Both the position numbers and the translations under genes were made by a program. A DNA stretch of 64,000 nucleotides from JAICKN01 sp036489565 (GTDB taxonomy: Bacteria; Acidobacteriota; Terriglobia; Terriglobales; Acidobacteriaceae). The stretch spans positions 1-64,000 of the forward strand of contig DASXFN010000116.1 of the NCBI GenBank assembly GCA_036489565.1, given 5' to 3'. Positions within the stretch are counted from its first letter, which is position 1, and the number at the start of each line of letters is the position of its first letter. The notes beneath the pieces are model-generated. The model saw only the letters and a list, made by a program, of their open reading frames with translations, ran no database searches and was not told the DNA's origin. Below are positions 60,370-64,000 of the stretch, piece after piece.

Positions 60370-62154
60370 GTGAAAGAGTTTCCGCCATTCCGGCTGGATA
60401 CTGATAACCAGTGTCTGTGGCGTGGGAACCAGCGTGTTGCTCTGACTCCCAAAGCGTTTGCGGTGCTTTCGTATCTAGTGCACCGTTCAGGCAGTTTGGT
60501 AAGTCAGAACGAGATGCTCGATTCGTTGTGGCCCGATACATTCGTCCAGCCAGAAGTTTTAAAAACTCACATTCTCGACGTTCGAACCGCTTTGGGAGAC
60601 AGCGCAAAGAACCCCGTTTTTATTGAAACGATGCCAAGACGTGGGTATCGCTTCATAGCCAACGTTCAGGAAGTTAGTCAGGCCCCGCAAGTGGTGCTAC
60701 CCAGACCCGGCCCAGCAAAATTCATTGGCCGCACGAAAGAGTTGCAACAATTGGGGGATTTTCTAGAAAAAGCCAAAGGTGGTACACGCCAAATTGTTTT
60801 TATCGCGGGAGAAATCGGTGTTGGCAAGACGACGTTGATCGATATGTTCGAGCAGCAGGCGTTCGCCACTAATGCAGATGTACGAGTGATCCGTGGCCAA
60901 TGCGTGGAGGGTTTCGGAACCCCGGAACCTTATTATCCAATTCTAGAGGCCTTGGGACATCTTTTAAGCGGCCAGGATGGTGATCAGCTTGCCGAAATAC
61001 TGGCCGCTCGCGCACCTACCTGGCTGGCACAATTTCCTTCGCTGTTGAAGCTACAGCATCGTGAAATGCTTCACCACGAAATTATGGGGGCTACCAAGGA
61101 AAGAATGCTTCGTGAGATATGTGAGGCCCTGGAAGCAATCACGGCAAACAAAACCGTGGTTTTAATTTTGGAAGACGTACATTGGGTTGAGTCGTCCACA
61201 GTTGATTTTTTTGATGTGCTGGCGGTCCGCAGAATTCGCGAACAGCTTATGGTAGTGGCTACATTTCGTCCAGTTCACCTGGCGCTGGTGCAACATCCTT
61301 TGAAAGCTGTGAAACAGCGGTTGTTGGTGCACGGCCTTTGCCAGGAGTTGGTCGTAGATACTTTTTCGGAGATTGAAGTTCAAGAGTACTTGGCTGAGAA
61401 GTGTGGACATGGACCATTGCCTGATGGATTTGCGGAGCTCATTTACCGTCATTCCGATGGAAACCCAATGTTTATCGTCGCGATCCTCGACTATTTGAGG
61501 GAGCGCGGACTCCTCAGCAATGAACAACCATGGCACCTGAACGTGCCTGTTTCGGAAATTGATTTAGAAGTGCCTTCGAGCTTGCGGCGAATGCTTGAAC
61601 TGCATATTGATCGCCGCCTCACGGAGGAAGAACGTCTAGCTCTTGAAGCGGGAAGTGCGTGCGGAATTTCTTTTTTCCCCAATGTAGGAGCTTACGTTGC
61701 GGAAATGACCCAAGATAGGTTCGAGCACATCTGCGAGATATTTGCGGATCGCCGTCAGCTGATATATTCCCTGAGTGCTTTTGCAATGCCTGACGGCACG
61801 GTTACTTCTCATTATCAATTCGTACATACTTTTTACAGGGAAGTGTTCTACCGCCGCATTCCGCCTAGGCGTTGTGCCCGCATGCATAAACGAGCCGCGG
61901 AATGCCTGGAATCGCACTTTTCTGAGCAGTCTGTCACAATTGCCGCTGAACTGGCCTGGCATTTCGAAAAAAGTTTCGAATGGGCGAAGGCCGTTCAATA
62001 TCTTCAATTAGTGGCTGAAAACGAGGCAAAGCGATGTGCTTATTCTGAAGCTGCTTCGGTTTTGCAACACGCGCTGGAGTTGGTCGCGAAGCTCCCCGAG
62101 CCTGAAAATATGGCAGGCAAGGCCCGGCTACTAGAGAAGTTAAACGCTTTGTAA
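60370..62154 (+). CDS. Winged-helix regulator with AAA-type ATPase domain, C-terminally short
   Basis: A 594-residue protein. Residues 1-100 are an OmpR/CadC-type winged helix (ALTPKAFAVLSYLVHRSGSL, ETMPRRGYRFIANV). From about residue 118 an ATPase domain follows with Walker A IAGEIGVGKTTLID and Walker B VVLILEDVHWVESSTVDFFD. The end (ECLESHFSEQSVTIAAELAW, ASVLQHALELVAKL) is the beginning of a TPR region; homologues of this architecture are usually much longer and carry a TPR array. The start is GTG with AGGGG upstream. The B3 metallo-beta-lactamase gene follows 12 bases later. Confidence 0.88.
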   Translation: MKEFPPFRLDTDNQCLWRGNQRVALTPKAFAVLSYLVHRSGSLVSQNEMLDSLWPDTFVQPEVLKTHILDVRTALGDSAKNPVFIETMPRRGYRFIANVQEVSQAPQVVLPRPGPAKFIGRTKELQQLGDFLEKAKGGTRQIVFIAGEIGVGKTTLIDMFEQQAFATNADVRVIRGQCVEGFGTPEPYYPILEALGHLLSGQDGDQLAEILAARAPTWLAQFPSLLKLQHREMLHHEIMGATKERMLREICEALEAITANKTVVLILEDVHWVESSTVDFFDVLAVRRIREQLMVVATFRPVHLALVQHPLKAVKQRLLVHGLCQELVVDTFSEIEVQEYLAEKCGHGPLPDGFAELIYRHSDGNPMFIVAILDYLRERGLLSNEQPWHLNVPVSEIDLEVPSSLRRMLELHIDRRLTEEERLALEAGSACGISFFPNVGAYVAEMTQDRFEHICEIFADRRQLIYSLSAFAMPDGTVTSHYQFVHTFYREVFYRRIPPRRCARMHKRAAECLESHFSEQSVTIAAELAWHFEKSFEWAKAVQYLQLVAENEAKRCAYSEAASVLQHALELVAKLPEPENMAGKARLLEKLNAL

Positions 62155-62166
62155 TCGAGAGAAAAT

Positions 62167-63033
62167 ATGCAGAGATTCTTTCAGATGTTTGGTTTTCTTG
62201 CTTTATGTGCGGCATCAATTTCTGCACAAGTCGTTGAGCCTCCAAGCTGGAGACAACCGGCTGAACCGTTTCGCATCATTGGAAATCTTTATTACGTGGG
62301 AAGCGCCGATCTCACTTCCTACCTTTTCGTAACGCCCAAGGGAAATATCCTGCTGGATGTCGGCCTGCAGGAGAATGTTCCGCTGGTTGAAGCGAATATC
62401 AAGAAACTTGGATTTCGCATGGAGGACGTGAAGATTTTATTGAACAGCCACGCCCACTTTGACCATGCTGGCGGACTTGCGGAAGTCAAAAAGCTTACAG
62501 GCGCGAAATTTATCGCCAGCGCGGGCGATGCTCCGGAGCTGGCGCGCGGAGGCAGAAATGATTTTGCATTTGGCAATCGCTATAACTATCCGCCGATTAA
62601 AGCGGACAGGATTATTACTGATGGCGGAAAAGTCGAATTAGGCGGAATGACACTGACGGCGCACCCTACGCCTGGGCACACGCGGGGCTGCACGACCTGG
62701 ACAACGGAAATTTCTGACGGTGGCAAAACATACCACGTTGTTTTCGTTTGCAGCGTCAGTTTTCCTGGATACAAGCTTGTCAACAATCCGAAAAATCCGC
62801 ACCTTGTTGCTGATTACCAGCACAGCTTCCAGGTGTTGCGGGCGCTGCCTTGCGACATTTTTCTGGCTTCGCATGGATCTTTTTTTGATTTGCCCGGGAA
62901 AATAGCGGAATTAAAACAAAATCCTTCACATAATCCATTTATTGATCCCGCAGGATACCGCCAGTTTTTGGACCGGTCCCAGGCGGCATTTGAGGCGGAG
63001 CTCAAGAAGCAAACGGAAAGCAGCCGTCACTAA
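62167..63033 (+). CDS. Subclass B3 metallo-beta-lactamase
   Basis: A 288-residue protein with a signal peptide (FFQMFGFLALCAASISAQ). It has all B3 zinc ligands: His95, His97, Asp99 and His100 in LLNSHAHFDHAGGLAEV, His171 in HPTPGHTRGCTTWTTE and His236 in IFLASHGSFFDLPGK. The N-terminal PPSWRQPAEPFRIIGNLYYV and SYLFVTPKGNILLDVG are also B3-like. Such enzymes hydrolyse beta-lactams in the periplasm, but environmental members may have other substrates. It follows the winged-helix regulator by 12 bases. It converges on rph, with 7 bases between stops. Confidence 0.9.
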   Translation: MQRFFQMFGFLALCAASISAQVVEPPSWRQPAEPFRIIGNLYYVGSADLTSYLFVTPKGNILLDVGLQENVPLVEANIKKLGFRMEDVKILLNSHAHFDHAGGLAEVKKLTGAKFIASAGDAPELARGGRNDFAFGNRYNYPPIKADRIITDGGKVELGGMTLTAHPTPGHTRGCTTWTTEISDGGKTYHVVFVCSVSFPGYKLVNNPKNPHLVADYQHSFQVLRALPCDIFLASHGSFFDLPGKIAELKQNPSHNPFIDPAGYRQFLDRSQAAFEAELKKQTESSRH

Positions 63034-63040
63034 TCACTCG

Positions 63041-63781
63041 TCACTGTCGCCCCAGTTTAAGACCTTTGAGAATTTCCCTTTGTTGTGCGATCAGCGATTG
63101 CGCTCCTTGAGTTGCAAAGGCAATCATCGTTTGCAGCTGCTGCTGATCGAATACCTGGTGCTCCGCTGTCGCCTGCACCTCCACGAACTTGCCGCTTGCA
63201 GTCATCACAAAATTCATGTCCACATCCGCGTGCGAGTCTTCTTCGTAGCAAAGATCGAGCAGAATTTCTCCTTCCACGATTCCCACGCTGATGGCGGCGA
63301 CAAAATCCTTCAGCGGCGCTACTTTTAGCGTTCCAGCCTCCACCAGTTTTTGGATTGCTAATCCCAGGGCAACGAACGCGCCGGTAATGGAGGCCGTGCG
63401 CGTGCCGCCGTCGGCCTGAATGACGTCGCAATCAATCCAAATGGTGCGCTCACCCAGTTTGTCGAGTTCGGTGACCGCGCGCAGAGAGCGGCCGATAAGT
63501 CTTTGAATTTCATGGGTGCGGCCGCTTTGCCGCCCGCGGCTTACTTCGCGCGGCGTGCGCGTCAGCGTAGCGCGCGGCAGCATGCTGTACTCGCTGGAAA
63601 TCCATCCTTTGCCGGTGTTCCTTAAAAAATGCGGCACAGTCTCCTCAATGGAAGCGGTGCAAATGACGCGGGTATTGCCGACCTCGATCAGCACCGAGCC
63701 TTCGGCGGTGTTGATGAATCCGGGAATAATTTTTACGGGACGTAGTTGGTCGTGTGAACGATTGTCAGAGCGATAGAACAT
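63041..63781 (-). CDS. rph: Ribonuclease PH
   Basis: A 246-residue phosphorolytic 3'-5' exoribonuclease that trims tRNA ends. RSDNRSHDQLRPVKIIPGFI, TRVICTASIEETVPHFLRNT, GWISSEYSMLPRAT, RQSGRTHEIQRLIGRSLRAV with the phosphate-binding Arg, and IDCDVIQADGGTRTASITGA are all conserved. ATG 63781 gives the usual length; the longer frame to 63847 is rejected. It follows the GerMN gene by 37 bases, the gerM-rph order known from Bacillus; rdgB, usually next, is missing here. Confidence 0.96.
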   Translation of the reverse strand: MFYRSDNRSHDQLRPVKIIPGFINTAEGSVLIEVGNTRVICTASIEETVPHFLRNTGKGWISSEYSMLPRATLTRTPREVSRGRQSGRTHEIQRLIGRSLRAVTELDKLGERTIWIDCDVIQADGGTRTASITGAFVALGLAIQKLVEAGTLKVAPLKDFVAAISVGIVEGEILLDLCYEEDSHADVDMNFVMTASGKFVEVQATAEHQVFDQQQLQTMIAFATQGAQSLIAQQREILKGLKLGRQ

Positions 63782-63818
63782 AGAGGGAGATTGTAAACTG
63801 CCGCAAGGACACGCGCAT

Positions 63819-64000
63819 TTATTGCGAAGGGGATGGACTCGGGCCAACCATCTGATTCACGGAGGGAACGTCGTAAAGGATGGACAAGTCCGCATGGCCG
63901 GCGAGCGTATCGCGTTCCTGTCCGTTCACCAGAATCTTGACGCGCAGAATCCCGGGGATGTTTTGCGCGACCGTTTCCACCAGTGACGCCACAGTGAGGT
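63819..64000 (-). CDS. GerMN-domain protein, C-terminal fragment
   Basis: The frame enters at 64000 and ends with TAA at 63819-63821, giving 60 residues: LTVASLVETVAQNIPGILRV, KILVNGQERDTLAGHADLS and ILYDVPSVNQMVGPSPSPSQ. This is the end of a GerMN (sporulation/germination-like) domain, in which VNGQExxTLAGHxDLS is characteristic. The start lies outside the window. It is upstream of rph on the same strand. GerMN proteins are usually envelope lipoproteins. Confidence 0.75.
   Translation of the reverse strand, partial: LTVASLVETVAQNIPGILRVKILVNGQERDTLAGHADLSILYDVPSVNQMVGPSPSPSQ

Overview
The window looks like an ordinary chromosomal stretch of an Acidobacteriota (Terriglobia-like) bacterium. 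This is inferred from gene content: ferredoxin-dependent 2-oxoacid oxidoreductase KorAB, PadR/HAAS pairs, a winged-helix/ATPase regulator, SpoIIE-type GAF phosphatases, a FecR protein with a W/Y/G-rich tail, a GxxExxY remnant, and short palindromic boilerplate sequences in many intergenic gaps. I see no rRNA, insertion sequence, integrase, prophage core or CRISPR array. There is one tRNA, tRNA-Arg(CCU).

Layout. 1-1.5 kb: end of a VOC protein, a conserved small protein, a DUF2231 membrane protein and tRNA-Arg. 1.5-7.2 kb (all minus strand): tatA, a Tat-exported ferritin-like protein, an ECF sigma/anti-sigma pair, then a PadR - acyltransferase - HAAS membrane protein operon with a visible promoter and operator. 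7.3-13.2 kb: an orphan GAF histidine kinase, dnaK, an unannotated 58-residue protein, dnaJ and a GxxExxY remnant. 13.5-17.2 kb: secreted GH51 arabinofuranosidase, an esterase that has lost its nucleophile, a peroxiredoxin and a DsbA-like protein. 17.2-19.5 kb: a PemK/MazF-type toxin-antitoxin pair, an SPFH protein and a SieB-family superinfection-exclusion protein. 19.5-25.4 kb: FecR protein, thiC, M13 peptidase and a YdjC/HpnK-type deacetylase. 25.5-34.5 kb: dnaE, accA, korA-korB-phzF and an ICMT-like methyltransferase. 34.6-42.5 kb: small proteins, lysA overlapping a SpoIIE phosphatase, hpt, a hydrolase/methyltransferase/PIG-L deacetylase set, and DUF190-crcB behind a fluoride riboswitch. 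42.5-50.2 kb: ispA, an orphan pseudo-receiver, xseB, Gfo/Idh oxidoreductase, a trans-sulfuration enzyme, a cupin with a basic tail, thrC-thrB. 50-64 kb: secreted DinB protein, MFS and APC transporters, a large secreted PIG-L protein, an SDR, lacD, a PAS histidine kinase, a C-terminally short winged-helix/ATPase regulator, a subclass B3 metallo-beta-lactamase, and rph preceded by the end of a GerMN gene.

How it fits together. Most of the window is housekeeping: chaperones, replication, fatty acid synthesis entry, TCA-type 2-oxoacid metabolism, Lys/Thr/Met biosynthesis, thiamine and isoprenoids. The strongest regulatory element is the fluoride riboswitch in front of crcB, where the aptamer 3' strand can also pair with the crcB ribosome binding site. 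The most interesting unexplained items are the 58-residue protein between dnaK and dnaJ, the toxin-antitoxin/SPFH/SieB cluster, the nucleophile-less esterase, the TatA/ferritin/ECF block, and the short regulator beside the B3 enzyme. Family assignments come from reading motifs by eye; no database search was run.
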